64,000 bases of DNA from NCBI RefSeq assembly GCF_000315425.1, contig NZ_JH992924.1, forward strand, positions 756,246 through 820,245. The letters run 5' to 3'. Of this stretch, positions 9,097 to 19,104 are shown piece by piece. The DNA comes from Massilia timonae CCUG 45783 (GTDB taxonomy: Bacteria > Pseudomonadota > Gammaproteobacteria > Burkholderiales > Burkholderiaceae_D). Position 1 is the stretch's first letter; every line of letters begins with the position of its first letter. The translations under genes were made by a program, and so were the position numbers. The notes beneath the pieces were generated by a model, which ran no database searches, was not told the origin of the DNA, and saw nothing but the letters and a program-made list of their open reading frames with translations.

Positions 9097-9366
9097 TCAG
9101 CGACGCGCCGCGCGGTTCACCGGCGGACGCGGACCGCTGCCGGTCTTGCCGAGGTGGCGGAAGGTGATCCGGCCCTTGCTCAGGTCGTAAGGCGACAGCT
9201 CCAGGCTGACCTGGTCGCCGGCGATGATGCGGATGTGGTTCTTGCGCATTTTGCCGGAGGTGTAGGCGATCAGCTTGTGGCCGTTTTCGCAATCGACGCG
9301 ATAACGCGAATCGGGCAGCACTTCAGCGACGACGCCATTCATTTCGATGAGTTCTTCTTTTGCCAA
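9097..9366 (-). CDS. infA: Translation initiation factor IF-1
   Basis: An 89-residue S1/OB-fold protein that binds the 30S A-site during initiation. The conserved N-terminus AKEELIEMNGVV and the segment GDQVSLELSPYDLSKGRITF identify IF-1. It is slightly longer than the usual 72 residues, with a basic Pro/Arg tail, as in the second infA copy of many betaproteobacteria, and it sits away from a ribosomal operon. Start codon is TTG at 9364-9366 with AGGAG six bases upstream. Confidence 0.95.
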   Translation of the reverse strand: MAKEELIEMNGVVAEVLPDSRYRVDCENGHKLIAYTSGKMRKNHIRIIAGDQVSLELSPYDLSKGRITFRHLGKTGSGPRPPVNRAARR

Positions 9367-9504
9367 GATGGGCTCCTGTTAGTTGCAAATACGATATCAG
9401 GCCAGCCTGGCGCGAAGGCGCACGGGCGGGCGGTGAAGCGGCCCGCGCAAGCGGGCAGTGTAGGTGACCGTGGCGGCGCGGCGCAGGCGCCGTGCCGGGG
9501 AATG

Positions 9505-9737
9505 AAAAAGCCCGCACATGCTGCAGGCCTCGATTCGATGTCAGGTATGACGGTTACTTCGTTGGGTGCGACGGCCCGCGTTCCGCGTCGCGCTTCAGGG
9601 CTGCGCTGCTGGCGCAGTATTCGTCCGCAGGAACACGATATGGGGACGGAATCAGGAATTTCCAGAGGCAATCTCGTGTCGCCAGCCCCAGCACTGCATG
9701 ACGCGCAACGCGCGCGAGGGGCGGTCGATGCCGCAGA
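9505..9737 (-). ncRNA. Candidate small RNA between infA and the KaiC-like gene
   Basis: A 230-bp minus-strand unit bounded by a promoter (9744-9773) and an intrinsic terminator: stem 9510-9516/9522-9528, with one G-U pair in RNA, and U run from 9505-9509. No convincing reading frame with a ribosome-binding site lies inside. It has further hairpin potential, including perfect CTGCGC/GCGCAG arms and GCGACG/CGTCGC arms. It does not match tmRNA, RNase P or 4.5S RNA features that I can recognise, and I could not make 6S RNA fit. Confidence 0.4.
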
Positions 9738-9743
9738 ACCGAT

Positions 9744-9773
9744 AGTGTAGCACGGTTGGCGCCTTGCTGTCCC
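9744..9773 (-). promoter_or_regulatory. Promoter-like site for the candidate small RNA
   Basis: On the minus strand GGGACA (9768-9773) lies 18 bp from TACACT (9744-9749). On the plus strand a TATAAT at 9793-9798 may serve the KaiC-like gene, but no good -35 element accompanies it. Confidence 0.4.
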
Positions 9774-9927
9774 GGGTCGGCCTTGATGAGGATATAATCC
9801 CAGCAATATTCGTTACGTTGCGCTTGTACCGCGCGCGACGCCTCCCGATCCCGGGCCATCCCCCGTTCCGTCCCTCGTGCGCAGGCGCGGACGCGCGTGA
9901 ACCGGCCTACAGCCAGGGCTGCATTGC

Positions 9928-11392
9928 ATGAACGACCGCACTTCGACCGGCATTCCCGGTCTCGACGACATCCTGGGTGGCGGCCTGACGCCAAAACGCC
10001 TGTACCTGGTCGAGGGTTCTCCCGGCGCCGGCAAGACCACCCTCGGCCTGCAATTCCTGCTCGACGGCGTCGCCCGGGGGGAGAGCGGTATGTACATCAC
10101 GCTGTCCGAGACCACCGACGAGCTGGTCGCGGTGGGTCACAGCCATGGATGGGACCTGGGCGCCCTGGCGATCGTCGAGCTGGCCGGCGACGACGACCTC
10201 GACCCCCACTCGCAGCAATCGGTGTTCCATCCTTCCGAAGTCGAGCTGGGTGAAACGACGCGCAAGGTAATGGACCGGGTCGACGCGCTGCGGCCGATGC
10301 GCATCGTGTTCGACAGCCTGTCCGAGGTGCGCCTGCTGGCCCAGAACCCGCTGCGCTACCGGCGCCAGATCCTGGCGCTCAAGCAGTTCTTCTCGGCGCG
10401 CGACTGCACCGTGCTGCTGCTCGACGACAAGACCGCGGAATCCGACCAGCACCTGCACAGCCTGGCCCACGGCGTCATCAGCCTGGAGCAGATCACCAGG
10501 GAATACGGCAAGGAGCGGCGCCGGGTCAACATCCTCAAGATGCGCGGCATCCGTTTCCGGGGCGGCTTCCACGACTACACGCTCGACACCGGCGGCATCG
10601 TCATGTATCCGCGCCTGGTGGCCGCCGAACACGTGCGCGACTTCGCGCCGCAGGTCGGCTCGAGCGGTTCCGACGGCCTCGACGCGCTGCTCGGCGGCGG
10701 GCTGGTGCGCGGCACGAACACCCTGCTGGTGGGCCCGTCCGGCATCGGCAAGACGACGCTGTCGACGCGCTGCCTGCTGTCGGCGCTGCAGCGCGGCGAG
10801 CAGGCCTCGTACTACCTGTTCGACGAGGGGCTCGGCACCTTCTTCGCCCGCAGCATCCAGCTCGGTCTCGACCTGCGTCCCTATCTCGACAATGGCCAGC
10901 TGACCATCGACCACTTCGATCCGGCCGAGCTGTCGCCCGGCGAATTCGCCCAGAAGCTGCGCGACGCGGTCGACCAGCGCCGCAGCCGCTTCATCGTCAT
11001 CGACAGCCTGAACGCCTATCTGCAGGCGATGCCGGGCGAGCACTTCCTGATCCTGCAGATGCACGAACTGCTGTCCTACCTGAACCAGCAGGGCGTGACC
11101 ACGGTGATGATCCTCGGCCAGCATGGCCTGATGGCCGATGCGCGCACCGACGTCGACCTGAGCTACCTGAGCGACAGCACGGTGCTGCTGCGCTTCTTCG
11201 AGGCGGGCGGCAAGGTGCGGCGCGCGATCAGCGTGATCAAGAGCCGCACCACCGAGCATGCCACCACCATCCACGAGCTGTTGCTGGGCGAGGGCGGGGT
11301 GCGCATCGGCGCGCCTTTGGTGGGATTCGAGGGCGTCCTGTCGGGGATGCCAACCTACCGCGGAGAAACGCCGCTGATGGCGCCGGCCGGGC

Positions 11393-11406
<14 letters not shown>
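9928..11406 (+). CDS. Two-domain KaiC-like RecA-superfamily ATPase
   Basis: A 492-residue cytoplasmic protein with two tandem KaiC-type ATPase domains. Domain 1 has GIPGLDDILGGGL and Walker A GSPGAGKTT (residues 30-38), with Walker B-like IVFDS near residue 131; domain 2 has LDALLGGGL, Walker A GPSGIGKTT (269-277) and FIVIDS. Each domain ends with the family's ILKMRG/VIKSRT strand. This is the stand-alone KaiC family found in bacteria without KaiA or KaiB, thought to act in signalling; no kaiA/kaiB is seen here. The 3' end overlaps the histidine kinase gene by 14 bp, so co-translation is likely. Confidence 0.9.
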
Positions 11407-13143
<1,737 letters not shown>

Positions 13144-13147
<4 letters not shown>

Positions 13148-13701
13148 GCGACTCCACCGCGCCGTTCGACTATGAAGCCGCGCTCGCGGCCTGCGCGCGC
13201 GGCGACCGCCATGCGCTGCGCCGCCTGTATGACCAGGAAAGTCCGCGCCTGCTGTCCGTGGCCCTGCGCATCGTGCGCGAGCGCCAGGCGGCCGAGGACG
13301 TATTGCATGACGCTTTCGTCGCCATCTGGACCCGCGCCGCGAGCTTCGAGCCGACCCGAGGCTCGGGCCGCGGCTGGATGTACACCGTGGTGCGCCACGC
13401 GGCGCTCGATGCGGTGCGCGACGGCGCCCGCGAAATCAACGTTGGCGAGGAAGCCTTCGATGCCTTGAGCACCGATGCCTTCGATCCCGGCATGCAGGAC
13501 GCGTTCGAACTGCGCCAGGACATGGGACGCCTGCACGACTGCCTGAACCGGCTCGACGTCGCCAAGCGCAACAGCATCCTGCACGCCTATGTCGATGGGC
13601 TGTCGCACAGCGAGATCGCCGATCGCCTCAAGTCGCCGCTGGGAACGGTGAAGGCCTGGATCAAGCGCGGCCTGAGCGCGCTGCGGGAGTGCATGGTATG
13701 A
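13144..13701 (+). CDS. ECF-family RNA polymerase sigma factor
   Basis: A 185-residue group 4 sigma factor. Region 2 spans about 25-95, with the core-binding and -10-recognition segment AEDVLHDAFVAIWTRA; region 4 spans about 130-180, with helix-turn-helix GLSHSEIADRLKSPLGTVKA. It starts with an ATGA overlap on the kinase stop and has GAAGGAGA upstream. It ends with an ATGA-type overlap onto the anti-sigma gene. It directs transcription of an unknown regulon; autoregulation is possible, but no matching promoter pair was identified. Confidence 0.94.
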
Positions 13702-14390
13702 GCGAACGGTTCGATCCCTATGAGCTGGCCGGCGAATACGTGCTCGGCACCCTGTCGCGCGAGCGCCGCCGCGAAGTCGACGCCATGTTGCCGAACGACG
13801 CCACGCTGCGCGCCGCCGTCGCCTATTGGGAAGAGCGGTTGCTGCCCCTGAGCGCGCTGGTCGAGCCGGTGGCGCCGCCCCCCGCGCTGTGGACGCGCAT
13901 CGAGCGCAGCCTCGGGCCGGCGTCCGTGTCCGCCGTCGCCCGTCCGGGCTGGTGGGAACGCCTGGGCCTGTGGCGCGCGCTGGCCGCCGGCGGCTTCGCC
14001 GCCGCCGCGATCATGGCGGCCGTGGTCGGCGTGCGCCAGTTCGAGGTCGCGCAGCCGCGCTACATGGTGGTGCTGGCGGCGCCGCAGAACGCGGGGCCGG
14101 GCTGGGTGCTGGAGCTGGTGGCCGACGACACGCTGCGCCTCGAGCCGCTGGTCACGACCGAGGTCCCGGCCGATCGCGCGCTGCAGCTGTGGACCAAGGC
14201 CGACGACTGGGAAGGTCCGGTCTCGCTGGGGCTGGTCAAGCCGGGCGAGGCGGTCGAGGTCAAGCTCGCCAAGCTGCCGAAGGTGGTGCCGAACCAGCTG
14301 TTCGAGATTACATTGGAACCGGCCGCCGGCTCACCGATCGGCCGTCCGACCGGCCCCATTCTCTACATCGGGCGCGCGGTCAGGATATAG
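13698..14390 (+). CDS. RskA-like anti-sigma factor
   Basis: A 230-residue membrane protein. The N-terminal cytoplasmic part (YELAGEYVLGTLSRERRREV) resembles anti-sigma domains of the RskA type and lacks the HxxxCxxC zinc motif. One membrane segment lies at about residues 92-112, followed by a periplasmic RskA-type domain. The start at ATG 13698 has GGGAG eight bases upstream and overlaps the sigma stop. The TAG stop at 14388-14390 lies exactly at the left boundary of the palindromic element; the sequence beyond the element would give the same TAG, so the insertion left the protein intact. Confidence 0.9.
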   Translation: MSERFDPYELAGEYVLGTLSRERRREVDAMLPNDATLRAAVAYWEERLLPLSALVEPVAPPPALWTRIERSLGPASVSAVARPGWWERLGLWRALAAGGFAAAAIMAAVVGVRQFEVAQPRYMVVLAAPQNAGPGWVLELVADDTLRLEPLVTTEVPADRALQLWTKADDWEGPVSLGLVKPGEAVEVKLAKLPKVVPNQLFEITLEPAAGSPIGRPTGPILYIGRAVRI

Positions 14391-14566
14391 GGAAGCACTG
14401 ATTTATTCATGGCGGCGCGCTCGTCCACGAGAAAATGCGCCCTGCGGCGTTGCAAATCCTCGCGATACCACGCGGTATCGCTGCGGTTTGTGCGCGGCCG
14501 GCGAGGCCTTGCCGGGCACATTTTTCGTGACCGATCGCAGCCCGCCAGAATAAATCAGTGCTTCCC
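14390..14566. mobile_element. Palindromic MITE-like element with TA flanks
   Basis: A 177-bp element whose ends are perfect 19-bp inverted repeats (GGGAAGCACTGATTTATTC at 14390-14408 and its complement at 14548-14566), each flanked by TA, which extends the match to 21 bp. The interior is also an imperfect palindrome, with central arms GCGATACC/GGTATCGC, so the transcript would fold into one long hairpin. It contains no gene. TA flanks suggest mobilisation by a TA-targeting transposase, which is not present in this window. Confidence 0.75.
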
Positions 14567-14599
14567 TAGGCGGCAGCCCGCATGCCGCCGCCCGGATCA

Positions 14600-16258
14600 T
14601 CAGCGTAGCCAGATCGCGATATCGCGCACGCCTGGCCCGCTGTTGCCACTACTGCCGCCGATCACCGACGTCGCCGGCGTCGCCGCGCCATTGACCAGGG
14701 TTGCCGCGCCGCTGCTCAGGTTCACCCGGTACAGCGAGCTGGGGCCGCCGGCCGTGGTGCGCAGCGCCGCCAGCACCAGGCCGTTCTCGCCGCCGCCGAT
14801 GTCCATGGCGCCTGCGCCCGCCACCGTCACGCCCAGCGGTCCGACGTCGACCAGCGTGCCGTCGTTCGGCGGATTCTGCAGCGCCAGCACCGAACTGGCG
14901 CCGTCGACGTCGAACAGCTGGGTCGAGGCCGGGGTCGGGATGCTGTTGGTGTAGGCCGCGGCCACCACGCGTGGGGCCACGCCGGCGCGGTTGATGTTGC
15001 CGTCGGTGGTGGTGGCGCCGGTGTCGACGTTGATGCGCAGGCTCTGGCCGCTGTCGCTGATCACGCGCAGGCGGTCGGCGACCGGGTTGAAGTCGACCGC
15101 AAATGCGGTTCCCTGCATGGCGGTGTAGGGCGCGCTCGTGTCGGCGCCGTCGGCGGCGAGCGTCGCCTTGACGCTGGCGGCGCCGGTGGCCGGGTCGATG
15201 GTGACCAGGCGCGCGTTGCTCGTCAGGCCGTACAGCCTGCTGTCTTTCGGCCGCACGTCGATGCCGACCAGGGTTTCGCCGCCGGCCAGGCCGGTGATGG
15301 CGACGTTGGTGTCGATGGTATTCGGCGAACCGACCTTGAAGCCCATCAGCCGGTTGTCGTTCGAGAGACCCAGCACGACCGGCGCCGCGGCGCCGCGCAG
15401 CGCGATGCCGCGGATGTCTTCGGTGACGCCGAGCGCGCCGATGAGCGTCGTGGGGGCGCTGGTGGCGGCCAGGTTCACGCCATACAGGTTACGCGCGCCG
15501 CCGACGGTGGCGACCATGTATCCCATATTCGTGCGCGCATCGATGTCGAAGCCGTTGGCGGCGCCGATGGTCACGCCCAGCGGCACCGGCGTGGCCAGGG
15601 CGCCGCTGTTCGGCGGATTCTGCGTGTACAAGGTCGAGTTGGCGCCATCGATGCCGTACAGCGTGGTCGAGCCGGTGCCGGCGAACGAGTTGGTGTAGGC
15701 CGAGGCCGAGATCGCGGCGCCGGCCGCGCCGCCATTGATGCCGCCGTCGGTGGTGGTGGCGCCGGTGTCGACGTTGATGCGCAGGTTCTGGCCGGTATTG
15801 CCGACGATGCGCAGGCGGTCGGCCATCGGGTTGAAGTCGACGCCAAAACTCGTGCCGGCCAATGCGGTGAACGGTTCCGTGGTGTCGGCGGCATCGGCGA
15901 CAAGGCGCGATTTGTTGGTGGCGGCGCCGGTGGCGGCGTCCAGCGTGTACAGGCGGCCGGTCGAGCCGACGCCGTACAGCATGCCGTCGGCCGGCCGCAC
16001 GTCGATGCCGACCAGGTTCTCGCCGCTCTGCAGGCCCGTCACCAGCACGTTGGTGCGAATGGCGCCCGGCGTGGCGCGGTCGAACGACACCAGGCGGTTG
16101 CTGGTGGTCAGGGCGACCACGTCGCCGACGGTGGCGGCGGGCGGCGGCGTGGTGGTCGGCGGCGAGGCGTGATCGTCGTCGCTGCTGCTGCCGCAGGCGG
16201 CCAGGGCAAGGGCGATCGACGAGACGAGAGCGAGCTTGGTGAATTGCGGTTGGGTCAT
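14600..16258 (-). CDS. DUF4394 lipoprotein with internal duplication
   Basis: A 552-residue exported lipoprotein; lipobox LAAC with Cys22, then a Ser/Asp and Thr/Pro linker. The mature part is two tandem copies of a roughly 250-residue DUF4394 unit: each half repeats VGIDVRP, LYTLDAATGA or its variant, VDFNPxADRLR and LRINVDTGATTTDG. The family is predicted to form a beta-propeller-like surface domain; its function is unknown. The ATG at 16258 has AGGA upstream. It converges on the anti-sigma gene, with the palindromic element between them. Confidence 0.88.
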   Translation of the reverse strand: MTQPQFTKLALVSSIALALAACGSSSDDDHASPPTTTPPPAATVGDVVALTTSNRLVSFDRATPGAIRTNVLVTGLQSGENLVGIDVRPADGMLYGVGSTGRLYTLDAATGAATNKSRLVADAADTTEPFTALAGTSFGVDFNPMADRLRIVGNTGQNLRINVDTGATTTDGGINGGAAGAAISASAYTNSFAGTGSTTLYGIDGANSTLYTQNPPNSGALATPVPLGVTIGAANGFDIDARTNMGYMVATVGGARNLYGVNLAATSAPTTLIGALGVTEDIRGIALRGAAAPVVLGLSNDNRLMGFKVGSPNTIDTNVAITGLAGGETLVGIDVRPKDSRLYGLTSNARLVTIDPATGAASVKATLAADGADTSAPYTAMQGTAFAVDFNPVADRLRVISDSGQSLRINVDTGATTTDGNINRAGVAPRVVAAAYTNSIPTPASTQLFDVDGASSVLALQNPPNDGTLVDVGPLGVTVAGAGAMDIGGGENGLVLAALRTTAGGPSSLYRVNLSSGAATLVNGAATPATSVIGGSSGNSGPGVRDIAIWLR

Positions 16259-16365
16259 GATGTGTCCTCAGTAAGAATTGCTTGCTTGAATTCATTGGGG
16301 GCGCATCGCGGCCGGGTCGGCTGCAATGTTGGCGTTGGTACTACGCGCCAGATGCAGGAATGGAT

Positions 16366-16397
16366 GCACCTTGTGAAAAAATATTTTCACAAGGTGC
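16366..16397. promoter_or_regulatory. 32-bp palindrome upstream of the DUF4394 gene
   Basis: GCACCTTGTGAAAA at 16366-16379 and its near-perfect complement ending at 16397 flank a short A/T centre. It lies between the 3' end of the MFS gene (16433) and the DUF4394 start (16258). It could be an operator for the latter or a bidirectional terminator; there is no U run outside the stem, which makes a simple terminator less convincing. Confidence 0.45.
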
Positions 16398-16432
16398 AGA
16401 GAATAGTGATGGCGACGGTGGCCGCCGGGGCG

Positions 16433-17629
16433 TCACTCGCCCTGGCGCAAGCGCGCCACCAGGGGCGCCAGCAGCACGGCCAGCACTGCGAAGCCGGCCG
16501 CGAAGTAGCCGATCTTGTCCAGGCCGACCAGCGGGATTGCCGCGCCGCCCAGCATGGCGCCGATGCCGATGCCGGCATTCGCGGCCGATACATTGGTGGT
16601 GCCGGCCAGCGCCTGCGAGTGGGTGACCGATTTCATCACCCGCACCTGGCAGATAGGGAACAGCGCCGTGTACGCGATGCCCCACAGCGCCAGCACCGCG
16701 CAGAACAGGATCGTCGAGCCGGCGCTGGGCGCCGCCAGCGCCATCGCCAGCGCCAAGAGGCCCGAGAACAGCGCCGTGGCTTTCAGTGGCGCGCGGTCGA
16801 CCACCTTGCCGCCGACCCAGTTGCCGATCAGGCCGATCGCGCCGAAGCCCATCAGCCACCAGCCGACGTCCAGCGGCGCCACGCCGGCCACCCGCTCGAG
16901 GATGTCGGCCAGGTAGGTGTAGGCGGTGAACATGGCGGTGAACACCAGGATCGACAGGCCGACGTTGGCCAGGAAGTAGGGCTCACGGAACAGGCGCGCC
17001 TGGGAACGGAAGTCCACACGCTTGGCGCGCGCCACGGCCGGCATCAGGAACAGCAGCGCGAGCGCCATCGCCAGCGACAGGGCGGCGAGGATCCAGAATG
17101 CATTGCGCCAGCCGATGCTGTTGGCGGCGATGGTGCCGAGCGGGATGCCGAACAGCAGGGCGGCCGAGATGCCGAGGTAGACCCGCGCCACGCCTTGCCC
17201 GGCCTTGTCGGGACCGGCCAGTTCGGCCGCGGTCTCGCTCGCGGTGCCCCAGAACACCGGCAGCGCCAGCGCAGGAATGAAGCGCGCCAGCGCCAGCACC
17301 CAGACGTTCGGCGCCAGCGCGGCCAGGGCATTGGACAGCGCGAACACGACCAGCACGCCGATGAACAGCGCCTTGCGGTCCAGGTGCGACAGCCAGGCCG
17401 TCAGCGGCGGACCGAACAACATCACGGTGAAGGCGAACAGGGTCACCAGCTGCCCGGCGAGCGAGATCGAGATGCCGAGGTCGCGCGACAAGGCCGGCAG
17501 CAGGCCGACGATCAGGAATTCGGTGGTGACGATGATGAAGGCGGCGACCGCCAGGATCAGGATGGGCAGCGCGCCGGACGACGATGACGCCGGGGCCGCC
17601 TGTGCGAGCGCAGAGCTTGAACGGGACAT
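16433..17629 (-). CDS. MFS transporter, DHA1/AraJ-like
   Basis: A 398-residue inner-membrane transporter with about twelve hydrophobic segments, resembling the AraJ/SotB-type sugar or drug efflux group: the first helix carries TTEFLIVGLLPALSRDLGIS, followed by SLAGQLVTLFAFTVM. Start: ATG 17629, giving a Ser/Ala-rich lead; an ATG at 17662 is an alternative eleven codons earlier. The open frame continues much further through the LysR gene, but that part is antisense. Divergent from the LysR gene with a shared palindrome at 17670-17682, so LysR control is likely. Confidence 0.86.
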   Translation of the reverse strand: MSRSSSALAQAAPASSSSGALPILILAVAAFIIVTTEFLIVGLLPALSRDLGISISLAGQLVTLFAFTVMLFGPPLTAWLSHLDRKALFIGVLVVFALSNALAALAPNVWVLALARFIPALALPVFWGTASETAAELAGPDKAGQGVARVYLGISAALLFGIPLGTIAANSIGWRNAFWILAALSLAMALALLFLMPAVARAKRVDFRSQARLFREPYFLANVGLSILVFTAMFTAYTYLADILERVAGVAPLDVGWWLMGFGAIGLIGNWVGGKVVDRAPLKATALFSGLLALAMALAAPSAGSTILFCAVLALWGIAYTALFPICQVRVMKSVTHSQALAGTTNVSAANAGIGIGAMLGGAAIPLVGLDKIGYFAAGFAVLAVLLAPLVARLRQGE

Positions 17630-17669
17630 GGATTTCTTATAAGGATTAAGCAGGGTCGCCATCCTATTT

Positions 17670-17682
17670 GAAATACCATTTC
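17670..17682. promoter_or_regulatory. LysR-type operator in the divergent intergenic region
   Basis: GAAAT-ACC-ATTTC is a perfect 13-bp dyad in the short gap between the MFS and LysR genes, and it carries the T-N11-A pattern typical of LysR-type binding sites. It overlaps the likely MFS promoter/leader. A TATACT-like -10 for the LysR gene follows near 17702. Confidence 0.55.
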
Positions 17683-17734
17683 CTATCTCGGGCATTTTTT
17701 CTATACTTGGCGGAATATTTTTCCGCAATAGCCT

Positions 17735-18649
17735 ATGCAAACCAGTGAACGCCTGAAGGGGGTCGATGTCTTCGTGGCCGTGGCCCAGGCCGGCAGCTTC
17801 GTCCGCGCGGCCCAGCGCCTGCACCTGACCGGATCGGCCGTCGGCAAGGCCATCGCCCGCCTCGAGGCGCGCCTGAACGCGCGCCTGTTCGAGCGCAGCA
17901 CGCGCCGGCTGGCGCTGACCGACGCCGGCGCCCGTTTCCTGGCCGCCTGCACCCGGGTGCTCGGCGAACTCGAGGAAGCCGAGCATGCATTGCACGCCGA
18001 GGGCGACCTGCTGGCCGGGCGGCTGCGGGTCGACCTGCCGGCCACCTATGGACGCCTGATCGTATTGCCGGTGCTGACGGCTTTCCTGCAGCGTTATCCG
18101 CGTATCAAGCCGGTGCTGTCCTTCACCGACCGCTATGTCGACCTCGAGGACGAAGGCATTGACGTGACGGTGCGCATCGGCAGTCCGGAAGCCTGGTCGC
18201 CCGCGCTCGGCCACTGCCTGCTGGGCCAGGACCGCAAGGTGTTCTGCGCGGCGCCTTCCTACCTCGCGGCGCACGGCGCACCGGCCTCGGTCGAAGACCT
18301 GGTGGAACACGCGGTGATCATGTACGGCAAGGCCGACAGCCGCGTCAGTCCCTTGCTGATCCGGCGCGGCAACGCCCTGGTCGAGCAGCGCGCTTTCGAT
18401 GCGCGGATCGTCGCCGGCGACGCCGAAGCCCAGGCCGAGCTGACCGTGGCGGGGCTCGGCATCGCCCAGCTGTCGACCTGGCTGATCGAGCGCCACCTGG
18501 CGGACGGCAGCCTGGTCGAGGTGCTGCCGGACTATGCGACGCCCGGCCTGACAATGCACGTGGTGTGGCCGAAGGCGAAACAGGACGTGCCGCGCGTGCG
18601 CGAGCTGGTCGACGTCTTGCGCGCGGCGCTGTCGGAGCCGGCGGCGTAA
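17735..18649 (+). CDS. LysR-family transcriptional regulator
   Basis: A 304-residue regulator. The N-terminal winged helix-turn-helix has VDVFVAVAQAGSFVRAAQRL and LTGSAVGKAIARLEARLNAR; the C-terminal periplasmic-binding-like effector domain spans about 90-300. It is divergent from the MFS gene (106 bp between starts) and most likely regulates it in response to the transported compound. The effector is unknown. Confidence 0.92.
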   Translation: MQTSERLKGVDVFVAVAQAGSFVRAAQRLHLTGSAVGKAIARLEARLNARLFERSTRRLALTDAGARFLAACTRVLGELEEAEHALHAEGDLLAGRLRVDLPATYGRLIVLPVLTAFLQRYPRIKPVLSFTDRYVDLEDEGIDVTVRIGSPEAWSPALGHCLLGQDRKVFCAAPSYLAAHGAPASVEDLVEHAVIMYGKADSRVSPLLIRRGNALVEQRAFDARIVAGDAEAQAELTVAGLGIAQLSTWLIERHLADGSLVEVLPDYATPGLTMHVVWPKAKQDVPRVRELVDVLRAALSEPAA

Positions 18650-18776
18650 CACTGCCATCTGGAGTGCACCGCGATTGTCCCGCGGAACGGGCGAAATCGA
18701 TGCTTGATAAACCACGAATCCATCCTAAGCTGGAAGGCTCCAGTGGTTTTTTCCACATCTTTTTCAGGAGAACATC

Positions 18777-19100
18777 ATGCTGCAAACCGCCGAAATCCAG
18801 CAACGTTTCATGAACGTCCAGCAGGTCGTGAACCAGGCCGAGCAAGTCTGCCAGAGCGACCAGAGCGTCCCCAGCGAAATCCGCGACTGCATCCACAAGA
18901 TCGCCGAGGAAGCCGGGCGCGCGCAAAGCGTCATGCAGTCGAACGACCAGTCGAGCATGATCCAGTGCATCGACGACCTGGAAGCCATGGGCGACGAGGC
19001 CAAGCGCGTCTGCACCTCGACCAGGCCTTCACCGCAAGTGCAATCCGTCGTCGTGCGCGTGCACGACGAGCTGTCGAACCTGAAGCACCAGCTGCACTGA
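18777..19100 (+). CDS. Small helical cysteine-containing protein
   Basis: A 107-residue soluble protein with no family I can name. It is predicted almost fully alpha-helical, Gln/Val-rich, with four Cys residues spaced through the chain (VCQSD, RDCIHK, IQCIDD, RVCTS). There is no signal peptide. A clear AGGAG seven bases before the ATG and a promoter-like pair (TTGATA, 16 bp, TAAGCT) upstream support a real, separately transcribed gene. It converges with the CoA-transferase gene four bases past its stop. Confidence 0.72.
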   Translation: MLQTAEIQQRFMNVQQVVNQAEQVCQSDQSVPSEIRDCIHKIAEEAGRAQSVMQSNDQSSMIQCIDDLEAMGDEAKRVCTSTRPSPQVQSVVVRVHDELSNLKHQLH

Positions 19101-19104
19101 GCCT

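Noticed and set aside
9793..9798. TATAAT as a confident promoter of the KaiC-like gene
   Set aside because: No acceptable -35 at 16-18 bp; mentioned only as a possibility.
9339..9806. Minus-strand open frame between infA and the KaiC-like gene
   Set aside because: Arg/Ala/Pro/Cys-rich translation, overlaps infA, no ribosome-binding site; a non-coding RNA explains the promoter and terminator better.
17630..18715. Long N-terminal extension of the MFS frame on the minus strand
   Set aside because: It lies antisense to the LysR gene and lacks membrane character; the transporter starts at 17629 or 17662.
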